Below are positions 46,900-57,826 of a stretch of 64,000 bases of DNA, one piece after another; position 1 is the first letter of the stretch; each line of letters opens with the position of its first letter. Location of the stretch: positions 806,001 to 870,000 of the forward strand of contig OZ316894.1 of assembly GCA_973895155.1 (NCBI GenBank), read 5' to 3'. The stretch is from Marsupella aquatica (Eukaryota; Marchantiophyta). Position numbers and translations under genes: made by a program. The notes under the pieces were generated by a model. It had not been told where the DNA came from. It made no database searches and worked only from the letters and a program-made list of their open reading frames with translations.

Positions 46900-48075
46900 G
46901 CTCAACAGACATTGGTAAGTAGGTCAGCAATAGGTCCTCCCGATGCCATAAGCCGGAACCAAAACCGACGCCCATTGTTGCCCAGAATAGCTCCTTCCTT
47001 GGACACGGTCAGGTTCCCCCTCGTACCTATCCATCACCAACTGACTGTCGTGCCCGCAGGACATGCTCATGGCCCAAATAGCGTAGCTTGTCCTAAGCTT
47101 GTCCCAACATGCCGGGACTAGAACGACCCTAACTTTAACAACTAATTCCTGGTTCTCGCTCCACTGATGGTCTAGGGGCCAAGTGCCCTTGGAACTCAAT
47201 CTTCACGCCTACTTGGCCTTGCCTCCCCAACGCAAGCTCCCTTGAGAAACTGAACACGGCTTGGCTGCTGTTTCGACAGGATTTGGTAAACGGGTGAGCT
47301 AACACCCACAACCCCAAGAACCTACAGCACCCCCAGACCCAGCTGAGCTCAGGGGGATGTATTCCTTCTTGAGAGATTTCAACGCATCCAAGAAGTCCTC
47401 TAACGGACTTCCTGTTGGGAAGTTATCACCGATTCCGTTTGGCGTTTTCCCTTAGTGTCGCTATCTTCGCGGCTCATGACTTTGGCTCGCCCTTAGCCCT
47501 CAGGGTGACACCACTCCTCTCATATATGTTTCTGGAGACCTGCCACCCCATACCAACTTTGGTCCTCAAACTTTTGGTCCACAACCCGGATCCTATCTCG
47601 CATGTCTAGGTGCGCCACCAACTGGCAACGTCCATAACTTCCTAGTTAGGCGTCCGCAAGCGGAGTGCCTTAGCCCGTTGTGATCGGGCCGACCCAGTGC
47701 TCATGCCTAGGCCCTTAGATCTCCTTGCCGCTTGGGGCCCCGATCGGCCAAACCCGGATCGGGCCATAACTCGCGCCCCAAGCGTCCGTTTCCCATGGCG
47801 TCAACTCCATTGACCTTGGGCCCAAGAGGAGCTCTCACTCAAGCTCTCAAAACTCAAAGTCTGTCCCGGTGTCCGGACGGTCAACCTTGAGCTTGGCCCT
47901 TTTCCCCTTGACCCAACCAACTCTCATCTAGTCTAACTAAGTCCTTAGTGTGTGTCACTAGCTTGGCACCTTGCCTTTGCTAGTGCCACGTCTCATTGCC
48001 CACAAGTCTCCCCATGCTAATTCCTCCCCGAATGGTCTATCCGGGCCTGGACCATAAGGGAGCTTGACGTCAAAG
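46900..48075 (-). repeat. old LTR-like repeat, copy B
   Basis: Inverted relative to copy A (22048-22841 plus 28745-28943), co-linear with it and uninterrupted. Matching blocks appear from GACTTTGACGTCAAGCTCC (near 48060-48078, reverse complement) to CTATTTGGGCCATGAGC (near 47080). No coding frame. Higher GC than its surroundings. Confidence 0.7.
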
Positions 48076-48079
48076 TCAA

Positions 48080-49183
48080 CGATGCCGAAGCTAAGTGTTA
48101 AGGTAGTCAAGTTCCGCGACTCATCTCTTCCTTTCTATTCTTATTTTTTTAAGTTCAATATTTACAGCATGGCGCCCCAAAAATTACGTTTCTATTGCCA
48201 CAAACAGGAATGTGCCCTTTGTTACTGTCATAATTAAGATATTTCCTGTTTGTGGTTAGTTGTGCTCATGTGGCGCAACCTCGTGGCAGGGAATTTGCAA
48301 GAGACCTCTCATGGGGGTCCGTAAATAATAATAAGACAACATGAAAAAAGAGGAGAAAAGGGACACCCTTGCCTTACATTGGTTTTTTACGGGTCTAGTT
48401 AGAGGCTCTTGTAATTCTGAAAATTCAGGGAAAAATCCACATCATCTCATAAATTCTTAACCATTGGATCTATGTAATTGGACTATCTAGATTTTTATCA
48501 TGTGTGAGCACTTGTGTGAACAGTTAGGTGGGACAAAAGTGTCACTTCAATTCTCAGCCATTGGATGTTTATGATTGGAGCATCTAGATGCTTTGCATGT
48601 GGAACACATGTGGGACAAAAATGAGAACTAATGTCAGATTGCATTAGATAATGTCCATGCATTCATATCATGCCAAAATAGATGCATGTATATTTCTCTC
48701 CCATTTTTCTTAAACCACAACTTCCCCTATATAAGGGGAAGTGTCCAAGACCTCCCCCTTTTTCCACATTTCAATCATTGTTCTCCTCTAGCATGCCAGT
48801 TTGCTCCACAATTTCAAGAAAAATCTCATTTTAATGGTAACTACAGGTAACCCATAGCTTTTGAAGGGCAGTTGTGGTTTAACCATACCATGCCAAAGTG
48901 AATTCATGAGTGTACAGTTAACTTTCCCCCCATTCCACGCCTCCACATCTATTCTCCACCAAATCATCATCATCAAACACTACAGTACAAGTTCCCCTCC
49001 CCCCCTAAATCCCCCTTTTTTCTTTAACTTTTGTCCTTTATAAAATGAGGAAAGAATGTGAGTAAATCATAGCACTTCATCAAAAAATAAACTTTTTTGG
49101 TGCCATCAGATCCACCTAGACACTCCTCCCACTACATGATGATTGGATATTATGCACAACTACCTCAATATCAATCACCCATT
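48080..49183. other. no recognisable gene
   Basis: AT-rich. A block near 48840-48890 (GGTAACCCATAGC ... TTGTGGTTTAACCA) recurs near 61468-61536, suggesting a shared short repeat family. Confidence 0.4.
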
Positions 49184-49390
49184 TACAATGTTATATAATC
49201 CCTATAATCAACCATTAAAGGGCTCTACAAAAATATTTGAAGTTTTGGATGATTGGACATTATTTGACAATATTTGGGAAGTTTTGGTTGATTGGAATTG
49301 AGCTAGTTTTGCATAATATCCAATCACCCAAACTTCAAATATTTTTGTAGAGCCCTTGCTGGTTACTTATAGGCATTATATAACATTGTA
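49184..49390. repeat. long imperfect hairpin, 78-bp arms
   Basis: Left arm 49184-49263 and right arm 49313-49390 are inverted copies (TACAATGTTATATAAT ... AGGGCTCTACAAAAATATTT ... TGATTGGA-ATTAT), about 90% identical by eye, with a ~49-bp loop. Either a foldback MITE or a hairpin precursor of small RNAs. No target duplication identified. Confidence 0.88.
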
Positions 49391-51439
49391 AAAAAAAACT
49401 CAACTAAGATTTTCCCCCAAGTCCTTGCAACACTTAATTGTTCCCATTTCTTAAAAAAAATGAGGAATGAAGAAAAATAGTGTTGAACTTGATGGCAAGC
49501 TCAAAAATTCCAAGATGAGTGAGAGAAAAAAGGGAAATAAAAAAAGGAAAATTACTATTATTGATTCGAGAATTTCATCTCAACTTGAACTATTGAAAGT
49601 TGCATAATCTAAATATATACTTTGCCAGTTTTCTTGCCATCTTCTTCCATGATTGTTGATTAAGGAAACTAGCTCTAGTTAGCTTGAAATATTTTGAATG
49701 TCTTGAACATCTAACCTGGTTTTTCCATTGGATTGTCGTCCATGTCCTCTACTGTAAGTGCAACACCCTTTCCAACCCTTGACAGTGGATTAGTGTCATG
49801 CGATTGACATGGGTCTTAACACCAAAAATGTCACTATGGCTGCCAAAACCATCTCCTTGTACCTGAGGATCACGAAGGGATGTTGTGAAGGCCGGGAAAC
49901 ACCAATTTATGCCCTTAACACCAGACTATCGTACCAAGACTCTATCACACATCACCCAAGCTCAATCCCAAGGAACCAAGGTTGGGGATCAGATCTGCGC
50001 TCATGATAGTTCTGGTGAGAAGGGGTCTTCATATCGGGCCCGTACACAGGGCCTAGCGCTACGGTGCGCATTGGTCTATACGTATGCTTACTATCATAGG
50101 TATGTTTCTATTCCGCCGCCGGAATGTACCCATAAACCAGTGACTCCTGACTGATTCCCGGCTTAGGGACTTCTAAGCCATTGCCCCACCACTCTGCCAT
50201 TCCACTCTCAGCAATTAGAGCTATGACAGTCCTCACCCAGCCCGCTTCAATGCACCCTGTACACCTCTCAGTGGCGCTGCTAGTCCCATCATACACTCAG
50301 ATTGCCTCACACACACACACATCCATGAGAGAAATGAGGCCTGAGAGGAAAACTCAATTAGATTCATAGATGTGCACAATAGTTCACTGAGAACACTTGA
50401 TCCGAACACTAGGGCCGAAGGCTGTCTCCTCCAGATTGTGACGTGCTTGCCATGCAAGCTCAATCCTGAACCTGAGCCCGGCTCACTCCAGATTGCGACG
50501 GCAGATTGGACTCGAAGCAATCCCGTACTTGCCTTGCAAACTCAATCCTGAACTCAACCTCCTTCACTGCACTTCATTCTTGGGGGCACATACAGATCTC
50601 ACACCTCCATTTCAGAATGTCAAGTACGCATGCACGGTTGACTCGACTTCAAAGCTGGTACCAGGCCTAACGGCGATCTACCCCAGACTGCAATGAGGCC
50701 CGGCCTCACGCTTGCCCTACAAGCTCAGCTCTGGCCATAGATCCCTTAGTGCTCTCCACCAGACAAAGGCCGGGACTCCCCATGGATCACGTAGCCTTGC
50801 CAGACTAAACTGTAAATGCTCCTCCTGTTGCCCCTCAATCAGTGTCTCAGCCTCCCTAATGTGCTCTGTATCGGGGGAAAAGAACCCAGTTGTGCTGCCC
50901 ACTAGAAAGAGCCACAATCCAGCTCGCAAACCTAGCAACCCGTTGTTGTGAAGCTTGGCTGATTACTCCCTGAGTAATAGCACCACCAAGCTCTCCCCAA
51001 CACGCAGCGTCCAAGTCCAGCCTTGCTTGCACAGAGCTCCTCCCTGCTGCTCAGTCTACGTGAGATCACACAACTGAAGTTCCCCCCCCTTGCCTCTACT
51101 GGGGGCTGCTCTATATACTCTCATACTGAGCCCAAATGGATGGATACTACGCTGCTGGAGCCCCATCCCAGCCCTAACAGAGCCGCCACTATCTCTAACT
51201 ACTGAACCCTAACTCGCAACTTTATTTCTATCTCGAATTGGCTATGTACTTCGGATTTGGCCCTCCTCCATGGTTTTTGCGAGCTTGCGCATCCTCTCCC
51301 GATTTCTCTATTCAACCATTTGCTGCGTGGCTAGCAGCGTTGGAAGCGGCTTGAGCTCCTCTTTCCAACGAGGTCAATTATAGCCAATTTGGTCAAATAC
51401 ACAGAGAGTTATGCCCCCGCAACCGAGAGGGGGTACTCA
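49391..51439. other. no recognisable gene; GC-richer from 49.8 kb
   Basis: From 49.8 kb the composition becomes GC-richer and resembles retroelement LTR-type sequence, but I find no ORF or matched ends. Confidence 0.4.
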
Positions 51440-51800
51440 CTGCTGCGCTAACCCGAGTTACATAGCTAACCCGAGTTCGGCTAACCTAGCTATCCTATCT
51501 AACCCGAGTAGAGCTAACCGTGGTCTTGGGTTAGGCCGCTACCTGCTATCCGCTATCCGCTAACCTAGCCTAAGCTGAGCCCGAACCCGAGCTTACCTAT
51601 GCTAACCTGAGCCCGAGTTTAGGCTAACCCGAGTTAAGTCTAACCCGAACCCGGGTTAAGCCTAAGCTGAAGCTGTGCTTACTTGAGCTAAGCTGAAGCC
51701 GTGCTTACCTGAGATAAACTGAAGCCGTGCTTACCTAAGCTAAGCCGTGGCCGAGCTTGGGTTAACCCGAAACTGAAGCTGAATCCGCTAATTCCGGCCA
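51440..51800. repeat. degenerate CTAACCCGAG / GCTAAGCTGAAGC array
   Basis: Many short units of the kind GCTAACCCGAGTT, drifting into GAAGCCGTGCTTACCT repeats (three near-copies at 51670-51740). A diverged micro/minisatellite, perhaps inside an LTR. Confidence 0.7.
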
Positions 51801-52347
51801 CAAGTTAACCCGTCACACTAATCAGGCCGTATCTTTCTTAATACACCTCCGTTTCTCGAGTGTTTTATATCGATTTTACTCGCCTTGACCAAATCTTTCC
51901 AATGCTCTTTACAGATCATGATTTGGTGACATATTGAAAGAGATATGGTCATCAATCACCCACGACATAGCTTTTATTTCCCTACTCTTAACGCCATGAT
52001 TGCCCTTATTCTTGCCATCTTGCTAATTGTTATGCAATATCAATAGCTACTCCTTGCATACAGCAACCTACTTAATCAGATTACAAAATAAGGACCACGT
52101 CATTGGCGTCACAATTAGGTCTCTTAGTTTGCTCCCACTCCGCCCGTCCTGATTTGAATCCTGGTTGGCTGGCCCACTTCCGGTTCGCCGTTCATGGGAG
52201 GGAGAGCATATTGGCTAACTTGAGGATGGTGACAAACATCCCATTATAAGAAACTCACGAGATGTTCACCATTGGATGATTCCAAACTAGCCAGAGTTCC
52301 TTTGCTTAATCAATGGTGGAAAATGGGTTGGAATGTCATAATTTAAC
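51801..52347. other. no recognisable gene
   Basis: Intergenic or retroelement-derived spacer before MITE copy 2. Confidence 0.4.
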
Positions 52348-52355
52348 ACAAAATA

Positions 52356-52641
52356 CTCGGGGGGTTAACTTAGTGTATATTTTGGGGTACCACGTGCGAT
52401 CCTAGCCTAATATAAACACACCTATTTTATAATGGGAATATTCCAGAAACATTCTCTATTTTCAATATTAATGACCTATTTTACTTTATAAAAGATATAT
52501 ATTAGAGAATATTTTATAAATATTGGTCTATAATACCTTCTTTTGCTTCTTACGCTTAATTTTTTTTAGCTAATTTCTATGAAAAATACCTATTTTGGAT
52601 CGCACGTGGTTCCTAAGATTTTTGATAGTCAACCCCCTGAG
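52356..52641. mobile_element. MITE copy 2, hAT-like, 8-bp target duplication
   Basis: 286 bp with ends CTCGGGGGGTTAAC and GTCAACCCCCTGAG, flanked by a perfect ACAAAATA duplication (52348-52355, 52642-52649). Same family as 5240-5507, with an extra ~17 bp (CCAGAAACATTCTCTAT) in the left half. Subterminal inverted ACCACGTGCGATCC blocks are present in both copies. No coding capacity. Confidence 0.92.
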
Positions 52642-52649
52642 ACAAAATA

Positions 52650-53390
52650 ATGATCGACAAAGTATCCAATTCTATCCTTTTGGTGTCCCTGAAGCTTGCA
52701 TTTGACCTAAGGCTGTAGTACGCAACAAGAGCATACAAGAACCTTCAAATCAAGTTGGACTTATTCAGAGTATTTGTAGTAGTGCAATCCATGCATTGAC
52801 TAGATAAGTCCAAATATAAATACAAATTCTTCCACAAAGACACAAATAAAGCTTCTTCCGGTTAGAAGACAGTTGTGTCCCAATTTGTGACTATCTCTGG
52901 AAAACTAATCAATGGTTAGCTTTGCATTGTTTTATTCCCGACTTTGACCTTCATTGATACTAAGATTTTAACAAAGTATACCAGCATTGAAGTGAATACA
53001 AACAAAGCTTCCTCTCGGGCTTCTTGAGGCATGTGTGTATGAAAAAATTACAATTAATATGTGTGAGCTGGCTTGAAGTAATAACCTTGTTGAACTTCCT
53101 TGTGTGCAACTCTTCTGAACTTTCGTGTGAGAACTCTAAGCGGATTGTAGGAGTGTGATTCCCCACCAATCAAGCAAAACTTGCTTGTGCACCAAAGATG
53201 ACTAAGCCAACTTCATCATTGAGATCATGTTTGTGCTTTTTAAATTTACAATCAATGCTGACATACTTTGTTAAAATCTTAGTACCCTAACAGATCCAAG
53301 CTGACCTCAAAATTTAAAACAACTTTGCCCAATTTTAATTTCATTTCTATTAATAAAAAAGGAACAATTTCCTAATTTTTTGGCACCAAA
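52650..53390. other. no recognisable gene
   Basis: AT-rich intergenic sequence. ACTAAGATTTTAACAAAGTAT near 52959 recurs inverted near 53263-53284, forming a possible foldback about 300 bp across. Confidence 0.4.
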
Positions 53391-53495
53391 CAAATTTTGC
53401 CTTTCGGTAGAGTCCAATTGATAGGAAAATGATTGTTTGGCAACAAACAAATTTTGCCTTTTGGTAGAGTCCAATTGATAGAAAAATGGTTGGAA
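53391..53495. repeat. 57-bp tandem duplication
   Basis: CAAATTTTGCCTTT starts at 53391 and 53448. Both copies continue with GGTAGAGTCCAATTGATAG. Confidence 0.9.
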
Positions 53496-53819
53496 ATTAA
53501 AGCTCAATGTTACTAACATATCCCAACTAGACCCACATACTGGTTTTTAGGGGGGGGGGGAGGTCGCCCAAGAGAAGGCCATATATGAAGAGGAGGGGGG
53601 ATGTTACCTTCAACCTAGAGTTGTCTGAATGTGCTTGCTTTTGTTGTCCTCACCTATCTCCCTTATCACTTTTGCAACAATATTTTTTTAATATGGACAT
53701 CTTTTACACAATAACTTCTTTTTTGACAATGTACAAGTATTGAATACTATCAAAACAAGTGTATGGTCAGTATCACATATAACATGTTTCAATAAGTACA
53801 TTGCAAAATCTGTATTTTT

Positions 53820-54172
53820 TTTTTGTCTCAATCTGACATCTTTTTCTCATCTTGCCATCTTTTTCTCACCTTGATAGCTTTATTTCATCAGATCATCTTT
53901 TCTCTCCTCAACATTTTTTTCTTGCCTTGACATCTTTTTCTTAGCCCGACATCTTTTCTTCCGTCTACTTCTTTTGCACTCGTCACTGTCATTTTCTCTC
54001 CTTGACATTTTTTCTCACCTCGATATTTTATCTTATTTTCATTTCACCATCGTTTCCTCACTTTCACATCTTTTTTTCTCCTTGCCATCTTTTCTTACTT
54101 TGACTTCTTTTACTCACCTTGACATATTTTTTCATTTCAAAATATTTTATTGGACTTGACATCTTTTGTGCA
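53820..54172. repeat. pyrimidine-rich CTTGACATCTTTTTCTC minisatellite
   Basis: About fifteen degenerate units of ~20-28 bp (CTTGACATCTTTTTCTCAC and variants), almost all T and C on the plus strand. Confidence 0.85.
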
Positions 54173-54618
54173 ACACAAAGGCATGGGGCTAGTCTCCCAT
54201 AATGTACAACACCTATTGTCACCTATCGTTGGGAGTATTTCTCCATGGGCTTTACCTTATGTTCTAATCAGATAACATTTCTCGTTACTGTAAGTGTTCT
54301 CACTTCAGCTCTCAAAAATTAGTTGGTCTATCCAGTGCCAACGTTATGGTAAATCAGAACATCAACTTCAGCTCAACCCAAATCCGGACGACAGCACAGA
54401 GTGGACAACGTTGGATAAAAGCACAAAACATTTACATACCATGGAGCTCTGTTTTGGTGAGGAAAACTAATTCCGACAGGAAGCAGTGAATGTATCGTTC
54501 AGGGCCCGGGACAGAGAAGAATGAATTTAAACATGGTGAGATGATGGTTAAAAACTGAAAAGCCCTTCCGCCTTCTTCGTGGGTGACAGCGAGAACGTCT
54601 GTGTAGATATATACGTTC

Positions 54619-55095
54619 TCAATTAGTTTTACGGTGCGATAGTAAATGGAATGCTACTCCAGTTTCTATGTGCACTAGGGACCCTCCTGTACGAATAGTT
54701 AACTGTTGAACTGTACCCGGATGGATTCGAGTATTCTGGCATCCAGTTACGAAGATTCCATCTACTGCCAAAAGATTTTTATTCACTGAGAAGATTTTAG
54801 AATCACTGGCAGATACAGTCGTATTGTAGTGTTTAGGTAGCATGTGAGAAAATAGTGTGTGAAGCAATTTGCTTATTCTATCAACGGCACTGTTGGAAAT
54901 GGTACTGTATGTAGCATTTGGGCTGTCATAAGTTGTAGAAATGAGCGGATATGTTTCAGATATGTTGAGAGGAACTATGAAACCCAGTCGAATTTGCGAG
55001 CTGAATTGTTGAAAGTGTCTTTGTGCTTCTGCGGCTGAAGCAAAGAGATCAGGGGAGATTTGAGTTCTGTTTAAACTGGTCTTTGCAACTGACAT
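54619..55095 (-). CDS. unknown 158-residue protein
   Basis: Complete ORF from ATG 55095 (MSVAKTSLNRTQISPDLF) to stop at 54619. No signal peptide or transmembrane segment is evident. The composition is protein-like (alternating hydrophobics such as LLAVDGIFVTGC and GSLVHIETGVAFHLL) and codon use is unremarkable. I recognise no family. It abuts the CPN60 pseudogene head to head: its ATG is 2 bp from the start of that open frame, so the two could share a border or promoter, or this ORF could come from insertion or rearranged sequence that truncated the CPN60 gene. Confidence 0.45.
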   Translation of the reverse strand: MSVAKTSLNRTQISPDLFASAAEAQRHFQQFSSQIRLGFIVPLNISETYPLISTTYDSPNATYSTISNSAVDRISKLLHTLFSHMLPKHYNTTVSASDSKIFSVNKNLLAVDGIFVTGCQNTRIHPGTVQQLTIRTGGSLVHIETGVAFHLLSHRKTN

Positions 55096-55096
55096 T

Positions 55097-57303
55097 TTGA
55101 TGGGATATGTTCAGGAACAACGTGCGCAACTGTACTCACGAAGGCCATTTTCTCAGATGGGCTATAAATCTTTAGCAGCGAGATTCAATGCCATGGACCT
55201 AAGGCGTTGCATCAATCTAGGAGTTGACGCTGTTGTTGGACTGTTGAAAACCGGGGCCAAACCGATCAGTATAACGGAAGCCCAAGTGATTAGGTCTGAC
55301 TTGATAAACCCTAAAATGGTTTCTCCTTGGGTATTTTATTCAGAGGCAACAGTCCTGAAGGTTTACCGAACCTGGTTTCATCATAGGTTGGAACAAGTTC
55401 GGCCAATGGGGAGCGAGAGATTGGGGACTTGATTGCTAGGGCTATGGAGAAAGCTGGAAAAGAAGGAGTGATCGCTGAGTCTGTAAGTGACTACAATACT
55501 CAATTCTTAATTGTGCCAAAAGAACTAGCGAGTTTCAGGTATTCCCGCAGTAAGCTAGTTGTATCGTCCTTGGTCGTGGTGACTAAATAGGGCTGCTTCG
55601 TCTATTTAAATAACATTAGCATGGTCGAATTGTCCCTGACACAATTGGGAGGAGGCGATCGATGCCCTTCTTTTCGTTACGTGGTTCTCGTATCTTTCCC
55701 GGTATGATGTAAGTGTATTTTGTTGACCATGCCTTCAGGTATCTAAATTTTAGTTAAGTCTTTTAAAGTCCTGAAGTTTGGTTCCTGCATGGATTTGCCA
55801 ACTTGAAGCTCGGATTTTTCTTGAATTTTTGATGCAGTTGATGAAGGAGGATTTGGGGCTGAAGCTTGAAAAGATTGAGCTCAATCTTCTAGGTATGGCC
55901 AAACAGGTATTGGAAACATGTGTTGCAGTGATGGAAAATGTAGAGTTACAATATGACCCTTGGATTCAGAACTTTGCACAAAAGTTTGTCAAGTATTTTC
56001 AACTGCTTGATGTAGGTGCTCGTATGTCACTTCCTTCATTGTATTGACATAGATAAGAAACCTCTCCAGTTTCTCAATTATAAGTGTTCTACTGTATTAA
56101 TTCATCATGCCTCTTCGCGATTCGTCAGATAACGAACAATGATACACATCCACTACCCAAGATACATTTTCAGGTCAAAACTAATTCCATTATAGATAGT
56201 ATGTGGGGATGTTTCTGTTTGTACTTATGTGTGTCTCGGCCACTTTAGGATGTGCAGGTCAAAATCTTAAAAGATGACATTCTAGATGGATCCCGTGACA
56301 AGACATTGATTGAAGAGCACATTGACTAGGTACGTCTTCATAAGTTAATCCTTCTTGCAGTGTATATGGACTCTTGGTAGGTTGGCTTCTTCGTTGCGAG
56401 TTCATTCTAACGGATTTCATCGGTGGTGTTTGCAGATTAGGAAAGGTATTAACACAGCGACCTCAGATATGACGCGGAAAAGGTGCAGGAGGGCTTAGCA
56501 AAGCATTCCAGAGGCGTTGCTGTCCTGAAGGTGCGTTGTATTTGAAATCTGATCAAATACATCGCAGCTTGATAGTAATTCGTTCCTCCCATTAGTTTGT
56601 TGCTGACCTTATGAATCGTCATCTTACAGATTGGAAGTGCAAGTGACGTTGACGTCAGTAAGAAGGACCGGGTAACTGATACTTTCAATGCAACCAAAGC
56701 TGCTGTGAAGGAAGGCATTGTACCTGGAGAGCATGTTTGATCTCTGTCCATTGCTGCTGCCTGTCAAATATTTGTCTTACGTACATGGTAAACTCTCCAT
56801 CAACCTGATCTACTTGACTGCAGATTCCAGGGGGTGGAGCCTATTTGGGTGGATTCTGTTAAGTGAGGATTTATATTTTTGGGAAGTATCCCTACGTTGG
56901 TTTGATGCGGATGAGTGAAGGCTTGTATGATGCTTGTCACTGGACTTACTCTCGTATTTCGTTTTATGCCCTCAGGTGAGTATATGGATATGGTCAAGGC
57001 TGGTATCCATGATCCAGTGAAGGTGATTAGGACAGCTCTCACAGATGCTGCATGGCAAATGCCGTTCCTTTTGGCAACCATTGGTAAACCGATGCAGAAA
57101 TCGATCTCATGTAAGTTTGGTATCTGAATGTGCCTCTTCTCTTGTTGCAGTGTCTCTTCGTTGTTGTCGACTACAGAAGCTGTTATTACCGAGTTGCCAA
57201 ACGGTGATGCCCTTGCATTTCCACGTAGCGGTATGGGTGGTATTACTGAGGAGCTCTTGCTGAAGTTTTGCAATGAGCTTGAGTCTACATTCAGTGTCTA
57301 GCC
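55097..57303 (+). pseudogene. mitochondrial-type chaperonin CPN60/HSP60 pseudogene
   Basis: Fragments in the right order for HSP60, the ring chaperonin of mitochondria. They are NAMDLRR-INL-VDAVV (~55188-55245); ANGEREIGDLIARAMEKAGK (~55404-55463, out of frame with the first); EDLGLKLEKIELNLLGMAKQ (~55846-55905); VKILKDD-LDGSRDKT-IEE (~56258-56325); GVAVLK (~56509-56527, frame broken upstream); [20 protein letters not shown] (~56660-56720); YMDMVKAGIHDPVKVIRTAL (~56983-57045); and SSLLSTTEAVITELP with MGGI (~57155-57250). Splice-like borders survive, so this is a degraded gene duplicate, not a processed cDNA copy. The N-terminal equatorial domain and most of the C-terminal domain are missing. 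Frameshifts and stops are numerous. Confidence 0.88.
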
Positions 57304-57826
57304 TGTTTACCTCGCCTGATGTGATGGAACATTAAATGATGTTAGCAGTCTCTCAATTTCTTTGACTGCAAAAGGGTAGTGTATTCTGAACAAGCTTGGG
57401 TAGCGAAATGGAACTGTAGGACGAATGAGGTTATAAATTGTCTCAGATACCTGGATGTCCCTTTCAGAATTATTTGGTATTCTATTCTAATACCATTCCG
57501 TTGTTGACAGATAGCCTTTACTCTCAATTGAAACGGAGTCATATCACTTTTGCAAGTCATCCATACCAAAAGCCGCAGCAGATCAAGGGAGACAAGAAAA
57601 CACATCTTTCGACGGAGGTAGGGTCCTAGCCCTAGAATCAGAGACTTATCTTTCCCAGAGCGTTTTGTTGCAGAAAATGGTCTTGACTTAGGAAACAAAG
57701 TAAAACAGATTCGTTCCACCTAGTGCAGTCTCCTGCATTTATGCTTTATCAGTTAAGTTTTCAAAATCTAAGCGTCGGTTGTGATGCCGACAGACAAAGC
57801 TGACAGCACCTGAGTTGAATCATACG
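57304..57826. other. spacer upstream of the PPR gene
   Basis: Presumably the promoter and 5' leader of the DYW gene. No other feature recognised. Confidence 0.4.
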
